A stretch of 64,000 bases of DNA from an uncultured Lachnospiraceae bacterium (GCA_910577765.1 CAJTOV010000001.1:45520-109519); one strand, 5' to 3'; positions 8,636-17,775 are shown, numbered from the stretch's first letter. Notes: generated by a model from the letters alone, not told the origin. Numbers and translations are program-made.

Positions 8636-9684
8636 TTATTGGTGCATGTGGATTTGGCGCAACAGGCTCGTCGGTATTGACAGATTTGTTGAGAGAATAT
8701 GATGATATCCAGGTTTACGATACATTTGAATTTATAATGAGTTACCGGGTTGATGGACTGGAGGATTTAGAATATCATCTGATGAAACAATATTCCAAAG
8801 GTGAATCTTGTGATGCTGCAATAAGGCGGTTTTTGAGACGGTCCAAATCCTATAAGGTTCCTTTTATCAATAAACCGTGTTGTGGAAATGAGTTTTACAC
8901 ACTGAGTAAAAAGTTTATCGATGAGATTACTCAGTTTACATTTCAGGGACTTTATACAGCGGAAGTCTGCTCGGGCTACATATTAAAAGATATTTTTGCA
9001 TTTGCCTCCAAAAAAGTGTTTATGCCCAAAATAATTGAAAAAGTTGCCGGAAAACGGGTGTATTTGTGGCCTTGTGGAAAAAAATATTTTTCTGTAGAAC
9101 CGGATAATTTTTATTCTGCGGCTAAAAAATATACATCTGGTGTTTTGAGAGCCATGGGGGCTGATATGCATAAGCCTATTTGCCTGGACCAGCCTTTTTC
9201 AGGTAATTCGCCAGAAAACAGTTTTCCATTCTATGAGGACCCCTATGCAGTTGTTATTGATAAAGATCCCAGGGATCTGTTTTTAGCAGGAAAATATACC
9301 AAAGATCCTAATTTTAAGTTTTCACCTATTGATGATGTGGAGAAATTTATTACTTATTACAAGAATATAAGGCAACATAAATCTGACGACAAACGGGTAT
9401 TGAATTTACGGTTTGAGGACTTAATTTATAATTATGATGAAAGTATAAAAACAATAGAGGAATTTCTGAATATAAAAAATCATGTGCGGGTCAAGGCGTT
9501 TTTTGATCCATCACGGTCTATAAACAACACGCAGTTGATCCGGTTACATCCCCAGGATCAGGCAAACATTGAGAAAATAGAGAAAGAATTGCCGGAGTTT
9601 TTATATCCCTTTGACAAGTATTGCGACGTGAAATTTAATGGGAAACCATTTGATGGGGCAGCAAGAAAACCATTTGAACAGTAG
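8632..9684 (+). CDS. Sulfotransferase-family protein
   Basis: A 350-residue soluble protein. The N-terminal P-loop-like segment GFGATGSSVLTDLL matches the PAPS 5'-phosphosulfate loop. A central segment IDKDPRDLFLAGKY corresponds to the 3'-phosphate-binding RDPRD-type motif. A C-terminal LRFEDLIYNYDESIKTIEEFL block is common in bacterial sulfotransferases. It may sulfate a sugar of the surface polysaccharide, using PAPS made elsewhere. It overlaps the flippase by 4 nt. Family membership is fairly secure; substrate and activity are not, and some homologues bind other nucleotides. Confidence 0.7.
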   Translation: MIIGACGFGATGSSVLTDLLREYDDIQVYDTFEFIMSYRVDGLEDLEYHLMKQYSKGESCDAAIRRFLRRSKSYKVPFINKPCCGNEFYTLSKKFIDEITQFTFQGLYTAEVCSGYILKDIFAFASKKVFMPKIIEKVAGKRVYLWPCGKKYFSVEPDNFYSAAKKYTSGVLRAMGADMHKPICLDQPFSGNSPENSFPFYEDPYAVVIDKDPRDLFLAGKYTKDPNFKFSPIDDVEKFITYYKNIRQHKSDDKRVLNLRFEDLIYNYDESIKTIEEFLNIKNHVRVKAFFDPSRSINNTQLIRLHPQDQANIEKIEKELPEFLYPFDKYCDVKFNGKPFDGAARKPFEQ

Positions 9685-9707
9685 TAGATTACAAGAAGGA
9701 ACGATCA

Positions 9708-10736
9708 GTGAAAACAAACTATTTGAAAATAGGAAAAGGGGCCATAAATCTGGTAGAGGATACTTTAAAAAAGAATGATATATCGGGGAAAATTCTTTAT
9801 GTGGCAGATCCTTATGTAGATGAATTGTATGGCGATATTGTCAGACCGCAGGTGGAGGCAGTTGGAAGGCTGAAGAAGGAGTCGTGCGGATATAACACAA
9901 TCGAATACGCAATGAATATAGCAGAGCGCTGTATCGCAACAGATGTAGATTGCATTGTCGGATTAGGAGGAGGGCGTGTGCTCGATGTGTGTAAGTATGC
10001 AGCATATATCTCAAAAACACCATATCTTTCCGTTCCGACTACAGCAGCCAATGATGGTCTGGCATCACCCATTGCAGTTTTAAAACGTCAGGATGATAAA
10101 CCGAAAAGTCTGGGGGCGGCGATGCCTTTAATGGTTCTGATTGACACAGAAGTGATCGCGAAAGGACCAGTTGAAAATATCCAGGCAGGTATTGGAGACA
10201 CCATATCTAATTATATGGCACTGCTGGACTGGGAGCTTGCTGTATCAAAAGGAAGGGAGATGATGAACGGGTATGCTTATCTTATGTCCAGAAGTTCTCT
10301 GGATGCGCTTATGAAAACACAATATAAGAGAATCTGCCCGGAATTTATAGAAGTACTGGTCAATTCTCTTGTACTTTCTGGTATTGCCATGGATTTTGCA
10401 GGCAGTAGCAGGCCGGTAAGTGGTTCTGAACATTTATTCAGCCATGCTCTGGATTATTATGGTGGAAAGAAAAATTTACATGGGCTACAAGTTGCTGTGG
10501 GAACGGTGGCAGTGTTAAAACTTATCGGGAAACCGCAGAACGAGGTGATTCACTATCTGAAGCGTTTCAAAGTTGACGTAAATCCTATTACGCTGGGCAT
10601 TGACGAGGATACTTTTATTAAGTGTATGGAAAAAGCAACATCTATGCGAAGTAACCGCTATACGTATCTTCATGAAATCGATCTTGGTAAAGACAAACTG
10701 AAACAAGTGTATAAAGAACTGGTTGAAGAATTATAA
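9708..10736 (+). CDS. Glycerol-1-phosphate dehydrogenase-like (AraM/EgsA family, Gtp1-like)
   Basis: A 342-residue iron/zinc alcohol-dehydrogenase-fold protein. A Rossmann segment with GLGGGRVLDVCKYAA is followed by TTAANDG and metal ligands in AGIGD, SGSEHLFSHALD and NLHGLQ. The fold is that of sn-glycerol-1-phosphate dehydrogenase. Next to a nucleotidyltransferase and a HAD protein in a capsule locus, it resembles Gtp1, the 1,3-dihydroxyacetone reductase of the pneumococcal CDP-2-glycerol pathway. The start is GTG preceded by AAGGA. Whether the substrate is dihydroxyacetone or its phosphate is open. Confidence 0.8.
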   Translation: MKTNYLKIGKGAINLVEDTLKKNDISGKILYVADPYVDELYGDIVRPQVEAVGRLKKESCGYNTIEYAMNIAERCIATDVDCIVGLGGGRVLDVCKYAAYISKTPYLSVPTTAANDGLASPIAVLKRQDDKPKSLGAAMPLMVLIDTEVIAKGPVENIQAGIGDTISNYMALLDWELAVSKGREMMNGYAYLMSRSSLDALMKTQYKRICPEFIEVLVNSLVLSGIAMDFAGSSRPVSGSEHLFSHALDYYGGKKNLHGLQVAVGTVAVLKLIGKPQNEVIHYLKRFKVDVNPITLGIDEDTFIKCMEKATSMRSNRYTYLHEIDLGKDKLKQVYKELVEEL

Positions 10737-10751
10737 ATGGAGGGATGGAAC

Positions 10752-11483
10752 ATGGAAAGAGAACAGACAAAAATGAAGGCCTTAATTCTGGCAGCAGGGC
10801 TTGGCACCAGACTTGCACCGATCACAGATGACAGGCCCAAGTCGCTGGTTGCTGTGAATGGAACACCAATTCTGTTTAAACAGATTGAGAATCTTTACAA
10901 AAACGGAATATATGATATTACGATTATATCTGGGTATAAGGCCAATATCTTGAAAAAGGAAGTACAGCGGAGGTATCCGGAAATTATGATTCTTGAAAGC
11001 ACAAATTATGCAGCAACAAATAATATGTATTCCGCATACATGGCCAGAGATATAGTTGGCGGGCAGGCATTTCTGATGATGAATGCGGATGTCTTTTTTG
11101 ATGCATCAGTTATTACAGCACTAATGGCATACAATGCTCCAAATGCTATAGTGACGGATATTGGAACCTATATGGAAGAATCCATGAAAGTTGTTGAAGA
11201 GGACGGGAGACTGGTCCAAATTTCCAAAGCAGTCAGACCAGAACAGGCTTTTGGTGTATCCATTGATGTATATAAATTTTCTATTGAGGGAGGAAATGCG
11301 TTTTTCTCCAGGTGCAGAGAATATATTGAAGGCAGGAAGGAATTGCAATTGTGGAGCGAGGTTGCTCTTAATGATATTCTGAGTGAAATAGAGTTCAAGG
11401 CCTGCCCACTGGATGGACGCTGGTTTGAAATTGACAATCATGATGATTTGGCTACTGCAGAGAAGTTATTTGCTGAGGAATAA
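10752..11483 (+). CDS. Nucleotidyltransferase (sugar/polyol-phosphate, Gtp2-like cytidylyltransferase)
   Basis: A nucleotidyltransferase of about 243 residues with the signature LILAAGLGTRL near the N-terminus, a downstream RPKSL Lys and the metal-binding MNADV aspartate near residue 105. The size and motif set suit a LicC/Gtp2-type cytidylyltransferase. Between the dehydrogenase and the HAD gene it is best read as making CDP-glycerol or CDP-2-glycerol. An ATG at 10737 is in frame, but GGAGGG lies after it and 8 nt before the ATG at 10752, which is preferred. CTP specificity is inferred from context only. Confidence 0.8.
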   Translation: MEREQTKMKALILAAGLGTRLAPITDDRPKSLVAVNGTPILFKQIENLYKNGIYDITIISGYKANILKKEVQRRYPEIMILESTNYAATNNMYSAYMARDIVGGQAFLMMNADVFFDASVITALMAYNAPNAIVTDIGTYMEESMKVVEEDGRLVQISKAVRPEQAFGVSIDVYKFSIEGGNAFFSRCREYIEGRKELQLWSEVALNDILSEIEFKACPLDGRWFEIDNHDDLATAEKLFAEE

Positions 11484-11486
11484 GAT

Positions 11487-12374
11487 ATGGAGACAAAAAT
11501 TATCAGGGATGTGTGGGGAACAGCCACAACAGAACTGGCAGAAAAGAAATTGTTTCTTTTTGATATGGATGGCACAGTCTACAAGGAAGAGAAGATATTT
11601 GACGGAACCCTTGACTTATTATCATACATAGAAGAAATTGGCGGAAAGTATGTGTTTATTACAAATAATTCTTCCAGGTCTGTTGCGGATTATATTAGAA
11701 AGGTAAAAGGGATGGGAATCCAAACAGATGCTGATCATTTTTTTACATCAACCCAGGCAACCGTTCGATATTTAAGAAAACACTTTCCAGGGCGTAGAAT
11801 ATACTGTCAGGGTACTCATTCGCTGATTGAAGAATTGAAAAATTCAGGGATTTGTGTTACAGAGCAGGTTGAAGATGATGTGGATATGGTTCTGGTAGGG
11901 TTTGACACGGAACTAACGAGTGCAAAACTTAGAAAAACTTGTGAACTGCTTCAGCGGGGCATTCCCTTTGTCGCAACAAATCCTGACTTGCGGTGCCCGG
12001 TATCTTTTGGTTTTATTCCTGACTGTGGGGCTATTTGTAATATGATTGAAGCTGCTACAGAGAGAAAACCGGTTTATATTGGTAAACCGGAGCCGGTTAT
12101 GGTTCATTCTGTAAGAGAAAAATATGGATATAAACCGGAAGAAACTGCTGTAATAGGAGACAGATTATATACTGATATTGCAGCAGGGCTGAACGCAGGA
12201 GTCATGACTGTCTGTGTTCTTACAGGAGAGACGACAAAGGATGATATAAAGAAAAGCGATATCAAACCGAAGCTTACATTTGAAAGTGTTAAAGAATTAT
12301 TTTGGGCATTAAAGTTTGGCAGATATCATAGACTGGTTCAAGCAGATCCGGGACATAGTACAGAGAATCTATGA
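11487..12374 (+). CDS. HAD-superfamily hydrolase (NagD-like class IIA, Gtp3-like)
   Basis: A 295-residue HAD protein. Motif I is FLFDMDGTVY, motif II is ITNNSS, the Lys is in IGKPEP, and motif III/IV is VIGDRLYTDI, with a class IIA cap between. Relatives are p-nitrophenylphosphatase/NagD-type phosphatases, but the third gene of the pneumococcal gtp trio is reported to form glycerol-2-phosphate, and gene order here is the same. It is the last gene of the polysaccharide operon, 4 nt after the nucleotidyltransferase. Either a phosphatase or a phosphotransfer role fits. Confidence 0.8.
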   Translation: METKIIRDVWGTATTELAEKKLFLFDMDGTVYKEEKIFDGTLDLLSYIEEIGGKYVFITNNSSRSVADYIRKVKGMGIQTDADHFFTSTQATVRYLRKHFPGRRIYCQGTHSLIEELKNSGICVTEQVEDDVDMVLVGFDTELTSAKLRKTCELLQRGIPFVATNPDLRCPVSFGFIPDCGAICNMIEAATERKPVYIGKPEPVMVHSVREKYGYKPEETAVIGDRLYTDIAAGLNAGVMTVCVLTGETTKDDIKKSDIKPKLTFESVKELFWALKFGRYHRLVQADPGHSTENL

Positions 12375-12430
12375 CTATACTACTGGTTATCAGGATCTGC
12401 CTGTGAACAGATAGAACAGAAGACAGGACC

Positions 12431-12487
12431 AGGAACAGCAGAGAATGTTCCTGCCGGAGGCTTCCAGCTGGAAGCCTCCCTTTGTAG
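12431..12487 (+). terminator. Hairpins after the polysaccharide operon, probable terminator
   Basis: Two inverted repeats lie side by side. AGGAACA and TGTTCCT have an 8-nt loop. They are followed by a perfect 24-bp palindrome at 12456-12479 (GGAGGCTTCC, AGCT, GGAAGCCTCC) and a short CTTTGT tail. This is a plausible though weak-tailed intrinsic terminator closing the operon. Confidence 0.6.
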
Positions 12488-12577
12488 TGGTTTCAGTGTT
12501 TTATTTACATTCATATGTTATTTCTTCCCTACTCTGGGAATACTCATATTATAAACTGATTTTGCCAGGAGACACGC

Positions 12578-12892
12578 ATGGAGCTTCATTTACAGGTTAC
12601 ACATTTAGACAAAAGGATATCATTATCCGAAGCTTTAAAATCCGAATATGTGAAAATTATTGATAATTATATGGTAGCACAGGAGGGTACAAGTTTATCA
12701 TTATCGTCCCGTTTATATGATTGTAATGGTAATGAATTATTCGAGCATGATATTGTGCAGACAACCAATGGGAAACAGTATGTTGTAATTTACGACTTTG
12801 GACTGTTTTACTTAAAAGGGATAAAAGATAAAACGATGATCCCCATATATATCTATAAACTGGGAAATACCATTGATGTAGAGAAAGTGTAA
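12578..12892 (+). CDS. YopX-like small protein
   Basis: A 104-residue protein. Its middle and end (RLYDCNGNELFEHDIVQ, then KQYVVIYDFGLFYL) resemble the YopX fold common in phages and mobile islands of Firmicutes. Function is unknown. The start ATG follows AGGAG by 6 nt. It stands alone between the polysaccharide operon and the PIN/ATPase module and probably arrived with accessory DNA. Confidence 0.6.
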   Translation: MELHLQVTHLDKRISLSEALKSEYVKIIDNYMVAQEGTSLSLSSRLYDCNGNELFEHDIVQTTNGKQYVVIYDFGLFYLKGIKDKTMIPIYIYKLGNTIDVEKV

Positions 12893-12897
12893 ATTCA

Positions 12898-12929
12898 TTG
12901 AAAATCCTTCCTTTCTGTGATACTATAAT
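12898..12929 (+). promoter_or_regulatory. Candidate promoter for the PIN/ATPase module
   Basis: A perfect TATAAT (12924-12929) sits 23 nt before the start of the large PIN-domain gene. The nearest -35-like hexamer is TTGAAA at 12898-12903, giving a long 20-nt spacer, so the -35 assignment is uncertain. Confidence 0.45.
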
Positions 12930-12952
12930 TCACAAAGGGGGGATAACGGATT

Positions 12953-15196
12953 ATGGCATTAGAAAGCAATCTTCAATTGATTTCATATATGGCTACAGCG
13001 GAGATGTGCATTAAAAGCGAGAATATATATGAATGCTTTTTGCCGATTGTGGAATCGGTTTTGATGATTTATATTGATAAAACGAAGATTTCTTTGATTA
13101 AATTGCAGAATGAGATTAATGAAACCTACCATCTGAAGGTTCCAAAATCCACATTAAAAAGGACATTACAGATTTTACATAAGCAGAAAAAAGTAAGAAT
13201 TGTTGATTATAAAAAGATTGTCCCATACAAAGATGAATTGAATGCTTCTTATTGGGATAAGCGGGAAGAGCGGGAAAGTGCTGTCGAAGATTTCTTTCTG
13301 GAATTCAATTCCTTTCTTGTTGAACACGAAGTAGAGATTCCAATTGCTCAGGTTAAGGAGGAGTGCTGCAACTGGCTCTATAGCCATACCCTTGAATTGG
13401 CGTCTTTCATTAGCAAGGGGAATTTATCAGTGAAAGCTGCCTCTTTGGAAGAGAGTGACTGGCAGATCGCAAATGAGCTGGTTACCTTTTTACTTGAGAT
13501 CCAGAATAAGAAATCAGAGCATTTTAAAACATTCCTTCTGCTGTACAATGGTGCCGTACAATCTTCGCTTTTTAATTTTGGTACAGAAGAAATTGATGAT
13601 CTTAATAAAACGGCGATTCCTTTCTCCAATATAATACTGGATACCAATTTTATATTAAGAATGCTGGATTTGCAGACAGAATTTGATGGTGCAGTTACAA
13701 GAGAGACATTGGCAGCCTTAAAAGAAGAGAACGCCCATTTCTTTGTTTTGGAGCAGACACTGGATGAGATCATAAGAAGTATTAAGAACTTTTTGTCTGA
13801 CTCTGCTCCAAATACCGTATATACAAATAGGTATTTGAAAAATTCCCAGATTAAAATGACTGGTTTCTGGGAAGCGTCAAGGCGTGGTGTTACCAGGGAT
13901 GTTTTATTTGCATTGACAAATAAAGAGAAGCTGAAGGAGAAAATTTGTGTATTGACAGATGTTTCCTTTGTAGATGATTATGATCATACAAAAATATCCT
14001 CCGCAGAAATAGAAGATTTGGTCAAATCAAAGAACCGGGATGCCTATGGGGAAATACAAGCGCGTCATGATCTGAGCCTGGTTGATTATTGCCGGCAAAA
14101 ACGGAGCGGAAACAGTTCTAAAATTATAGACATAGACTGGTGGGTTCTTACCAATGATGAGCGGCTGACCTATTGGAACCAGCAGAATAGTGGCCAGTAT
14201 CAGGAGTGTTTGACAGAAATTCAGCTTAGCAATATCATTATGTTGCAGCGGAAAAGGCTTGGAAATTCAGGGCTGATGCAGACTATGGTTTCCTTGTCCA
14301 GCAAAACGGCACTTTCAGCGGCGGGAATTGAAAAGTTTGCTCAAAAAATCTGTGCCTATCATGAGAGCAACAAGAATCAGGATCTTGCTTTGGAAAAGCT
14401 GTCGCTGGTGTTTGCTAATAATATGCTGACCACAGCGGATATCCAGAGGATCAATGCAGAAGAGGATGCATTGGACCAGATATTAGAAGAAAAGGTGCTG
14501 GAGGTTCAGGAAGAGCAGCTTTTGCAGAATGAGAGACTGAGAAAGACGAAAGAAGAGGGGGAGTATAAGACAAAAGTTATTGCTGATCTGGAAAATAGGT
14601 TAAATAATATGAAGATCAGGCTTGAAACAGAACATTATAAGCATAATATAGATAAATACAGGCGGGATATATCTGATCAGTTAAGGGAGAAAGATGAGGC
14701 TTCTCATAAACTGGAGGTTTATAAGAGACTTCGTCAATTTGAGGAACAGCACAATAAGTCCACCTCCAGATATACACTTATGCTGATTACCCTGCCATGG
14801 ATCGCTATGTTATCGTTTTATGGCAGATTTGGTTACCCCATTCTGAAACCGCTTTTGCAGATTATAGACGGGATGAAAGGTTTTTCGCAGGATATGCTGG
14901 TATGGATGATCCCGGCAGCGTTAACGGGTATTTACTATTTTTGTGTAGGGATGTGGCTTGGCAGTCTAGTTGCTCCCAGTGAATTGTTTGAGGTGCTAAA
15001 GCTGAAGGTATCAAATGCAAGACTTAAGAAATATATGATGAAAAATAGTATTTCTTTATCTTATCTGGAGATGGACAGAAAGCAGGCCGTTGCAGATTTA
15101 GAGATGGCTATTAAAAATTCTGAAAGAAATGTAGAATCACTGGAACATAAAATCAGAAAAATCAATGAAACATTGAATCGTATAATGGGCATATGA
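12953..15196 (+). CDS. Membrane-anchored PIN-domain protein with winged-helix and coiled-coil regions
   Basis: A 747-residue protein that I do not recognise as a named family. Residues about 35-95 look like a winged helix (KSTLKRTLQILHKQKKVRIV). A PIN-like nuclease domain spans about 225-400, with ILDTNFILRML, an acidic LEQTLDEII helix and the late WWVLTNDERL segment typical of the C-terminal PIN aspartate. Long coiled coils cover about 505-610 and 700-745, bracketing two membrane segments (ITLPWIAMLSFYG and MLVWMIPAALTGIYYF). It likely forms a membrane-tethered assembly that cleaves RNA. It is 35 nt from an AAA ATPase/DUF4276 pair, suggesting joint work in defence; that is inference. Confidence 0.65.
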   Translation: MALESNLQLISYMATAEMCIKSENIYECFLPIVESVLMIYIDKTKISLIKLQNEINETYHLKVPKSTLKRTLQILHKQKKVRIVDYKKIVPYKDELNASYWDKREERESAVEDFFLEFNSFLVEHEVEIPIAQVKEECCNWLYSHTLELASFISKGNLSVKAASLEESDWQIANELVTFLLEIQNKKSEHFKTFLLLYNGAVQSSLFNFGTEEIDDLNKTAIPFSNIILDTNFILRMLDLQTEFDGAVTRETLAALKEENAHFFVLEQTLDEIIRSIKNFLSDSAPNTVYTNRYLKNSQIKMTGFWEASRRGVTRDVLFALTNKEKLKEKICVLTDVSFVDDYDHTKISSAEIEDLVKSKNRDAYGEIQARHDLSLVDYCRQKRSGNSSKIIDIDWWVLTNDERLTYWNQQNSGQYQECLTEIQLSNIIMLQRKRLGNSGLMQTMVSLSSKTALSAAGIEKFAQKICAYHESNKNQDLALEKLSLVFANNMLTTADIQRINAEEDALDQILEEKVLEVQEEQLLQNERLRKTKEEGEYKTKVIADLENRLNNMKIRLETEHYKHNIDKYRRDISDQLREKDEASHKLEVYKRLRQFEEQHNKSTSRYTLMLITLPWIAMLSFYGRFGYPILKPLLQIIDGMKGFSQDMLVWMIPAALTGIYYFCVGMWLGSLVAPSELFEVLKLKVSNARLKKYMMKNSISLSYLEMDRKQAVADLEMAIKNSERNVESLEHKIRKINETLNRIMGI

Positions 15197-15231
15197 GATG
15201 CGCAGTTTCAAGGCAGGAGTGAACAGACTTT

Positions 15232-16359
15232 ATGATAGAAACATATTTGAAATCACTGGCATTATCAGGGTACCGTTCCTATGACAGTGACCTGGCCGGG
15301 AATAAGATTGAATTAAACGATGTCAATATCATCATCGGCGCTAACGGTGCGGGGAAGAGTAATCTGATCTCATTTTTGGAGATGGTTTCCTTTATGATGA
15401 CCAGAGGCTTGCGAAATTATACAGCAAGACAAGGTGGAGCACAGTCTCTGTTTTATTTTGGTGCAGGAAGGACCGAACGGATTGAGGGAGAATTACAGAT
15501 CCATGATACCGACGGGAGCAAAGAGAACACGTATTCATTTGGACTGGAGCGTAGTGCCGGTGATCAGTTGTATTTTGCCTGGGAGAAAGTGGCTTATCAG
15601 GATAAGTGGCACTGTAAACCCTATGAACGGCAATGGGGTGTGGGACATTTTGAGGCAGGATTGTCAGGTGAGTGGGATGCGACAGCACGTATCCTGCGGA
15701 ATTATCTGGAACGTCTGAGGGTGTTCCATTTTAATGATACTTCGATCAACGCGCGAATTCGTAGTACGGTCCGTACCACAGACGCTGCCTATCTGCGCTC
15801 TGATGGTGGGAATATTGCTGCGTTTTTGTATCAGATGCGGGAGAATCAGGAGTATATTTCCTATTATGAACGAATTATCCGGCATATTCGGATGATTCTT
15901 CCGCAGTTTTTTGATTTTGTACTGGAGCCGGATGGGAATGGATATCTTTCTTTAAACTGGAGGCAGGAAGGTGCAGAGGAAGTGTTTGGGCCTTATCAGT
16001 TTTCAGATGGTGCTTTGCGCTTTGTGGCATTGACGACTTTACTGCTCCAGCCTGCGAAAACAGCACCTATGACTATCATTCTGGATGAGCCGGAGATTGG
16101 CCTGCATCCTTATGCTATTTCTCTTCTGGCCAAGGAAATACGGATGGCCAGCAGGACTTCGCAGATCATCATTTCAACCCAGTCACCGCTTCTTTTGAAT
16201 GAATTTTCCTGCGAGGATATCATTACAGCAGAGTATGACAGTATCCGGCAGAGAAGTACATTGCGCCGGCATCGGGAGGAAAATCTGAGAGAATGGCTCC
16301 AGGATTATACCCTGGGAGAACTCTGGGAGAAAAATGTATTGGGAGGACTGCCCTTATGA
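15232..16359 (+). CDS. AAA family ATPase (AAA_15/AAA_21, OLD/ABC-like)
   Basis: A 375-residue ABC/SMC-type ATPase. Walker A is GANGAGKSN at about residue 42, the signature-like FSDGALR lies at about 262, and Walker B is TIILDEPEIGLHP at about 285, followed by the ISTQSPLLLNEF switch region. There is no long coiled-coil arm. It overlaps the DUF4276 gene by 4 nt (ATGA). This ATPase plus TOPRIM-like pairing is characteristic of OLD-like, PARIS-like and related anti-phage systems, where the ATPase senses and the partner acts. No exact named system is assigned. Confidence 0.85.
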   Translation: MIETYLKSLALSGYRSYDSDLAGNKIELNDVNIIIGANGAGKSNLISFLEMVSFMMTRGLRNYTARQGGAQSLFYFGAGRTERIEGELQIHDTDGSKENTYSFGLERSAGDQLYFAWEKVAYQDKWHCKPYERQWGVGHFEAGLSGEWDATARILRNYLERLRVFHFNDTSINARIRSTVRTTDAAYLRSDGGNIAAFLYQMRENQEYISYYERIIRHIRMILPQFFDFVLEPDGNGYLSLNWRQEGAEEVFGPYQFSDGALRFVALTTLLLQPAKTAPMTIILDEPEIGLHPYAISLLAKEIRMASRTSQIIISTQSPLLLNEFSCEDIITAEYDSIRQRSTLRRHREENLREWLQDYTLGELWEKNVLGGLPL

Positions 16360-17051
16360 TCCGTGTGAATGTGGTAGCAGAAGGCCAGAGTGAGATGGGA
16401 TTTGCAAAAAAGATGATGAATGATTATTTTAAGGGAAGCCCCATTATAGATTCCCGTTGTGTACTGACCAGCCGGAATCAAAAGACGAACTACGAATATC
16501 GCGGTGGCCTGCTCAAATATCAGCATGCTAAAAATGATATTGTACGGTGGCTTAAGGAAGACATGAATGCGTATGTTACGACTATGTTTGACTTTTTTCG
16601 TCTGCCTAATGACTTTCCTGGGTATGAGATGGCTATGAGGTGTACGGATTGTCGGGATAGTGTGCAAATTTTGGAAGATGCGATGAAAGAGGATATTTTG
16701 TCCAATGTAGAGTTGCCGAATCTGAAGCTGCGCTTTCTCCCTTACATACAGCTTCATGAGTTTGAGTCGCTGTTGTATACAGATATCAGGGTGTTAAAAT
16801 ATGATTATCTGGAGAGGGAGGATGGGGTGAGTATTGATTGTTTGTATGAGGATACGAAAATGATTCCACTGGAAGAGATTAATCATGGGGAAGAGACTGC
16901 GCCATCGAAACGGCTTCTGCATGCCGTGAATTATCAGAAGGGAGAGATGGTTTCAGAATGGCTTGCCGTGATAGGGATGGATCAGATTCGGGAAAAGTGT
17001 CCTCATTTTTCCGACTGGATCGGGAAAATACAGACTCTTCCGGAGTTGTAG
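16356..17051 (+). CDS. DUF4276 family protein (TOPRIM-like), ATPase partner
   Basis: A 231-residue DUF4276 protein. The opening strand with VAEGQSEMGF supplies the TOPRIM-type glutamate. MFDFFRLPNDFPG and QLHEFESLLYTD are hallmark DUF4276 blocks, the first bearing the metal-binding aspartate. It probably acts as the nuclease or effector partner of the upstream ATPase. The chosen ATG overlaps the ATPase stop and follows GGGAGGAC; an upstream in-frame start would add residues that merely translate the ATPase end in another frame. Confidence 0.85.
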   Translation: MIRVNVVAEGQSEMGFAKKMMNDYFKGSPIIDSRCVLTSRNQKTNYEYRGGLLKYQHAKNDIVRWLKEDMNAYVTTMFDFFRLPNDFPGYEMAMRCTDCRDSVQILEDAMKEDILSNVELPNLKLRFLPYIQLHEFESLLYTDIRVLKYDYLEREDGVSIDCLYEDTKMIPLEEINHGEETAPSKRLLHAVNYQKGEMVSEWLAVIGMDQIREKCPHFSDWIGKIQTLPEL

Positions 17052-17086
17052 TACTGTTTTGAATGTTGAAAAAATCTAAAGAATAA

Positions 17087-17656
17087 ATTCCATCAGGAGA
17101 CGTTTACACGATTTTAAAAGATGAAGATGCAAAGAAATTTTATGATTTGTGGATACCGCTGGTGGACTTTGTTAATAAAAAATATAAGTTAATAAAGGGC
17201 CTTTATGGGATGACATCGCCGGAAGGGCTGCCATTGCAATCCGTCGCCAGGATATCAGCTAAACTGCTGGAAGACAAAACTGTGATTGATGAATATATTT
17301 TGACTGGTGCCAGGAAACTGGATGATGAGGAAACAGCAATTGTCAGCAGCTGGAAAAGGGCAATCCGTGGCCGGTTCGTAGTGGACAGACATTTGAAAAG
17401 GGGTTCTGTCTTGATTTCTGTGGAAAATAAGCAGGTATATATTGTAAAAGGAATCTATTCTTCATGGAGAGAACTGCTGGAGGGTTATCCCATGCCGCAG
17501 ATTGTACAAGCTACATTGCTGCCATTTGGGGATGTTATTATTCATGACGGAGTTGTTTCCCCATATCAAATGTGTTTGGGGAAAAATATGTCAGAGCAGT
17601 CAAAACAGATTTATCTGGCGGCAAAAGCAGATGGCATGCTCCATGAGCGTTTATAA
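17087..17656 (+). pseudogene. 5'-truncated ORF of unknown function
   Basis: The frame is open from 17087 and reads on through KDEDAKKFYDLWIPLVDFVN to 17656. The only usable start is TTG at 17147, in the middle of that conserved-looking stretch, with no ribosome site. The coding signal therefore begins before any start codon, suggesting a gene that lost its 5' end. The longest product from TTG would be 169 residues with no recognised domain. It trails the ATPase/DUF4276 pair. Confidence 0.5.
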
Positions 17657-17775
17657 ATGGGATTAAGAGAAAATATTATTTTGTTATGGCAGATATGCGA
17701 TTGTGATCATATAGGCTGTGATTCCTATTTGGGATTGAAACTTTTACAGTCAGACATAAATGCCAAAAGCGGGGA

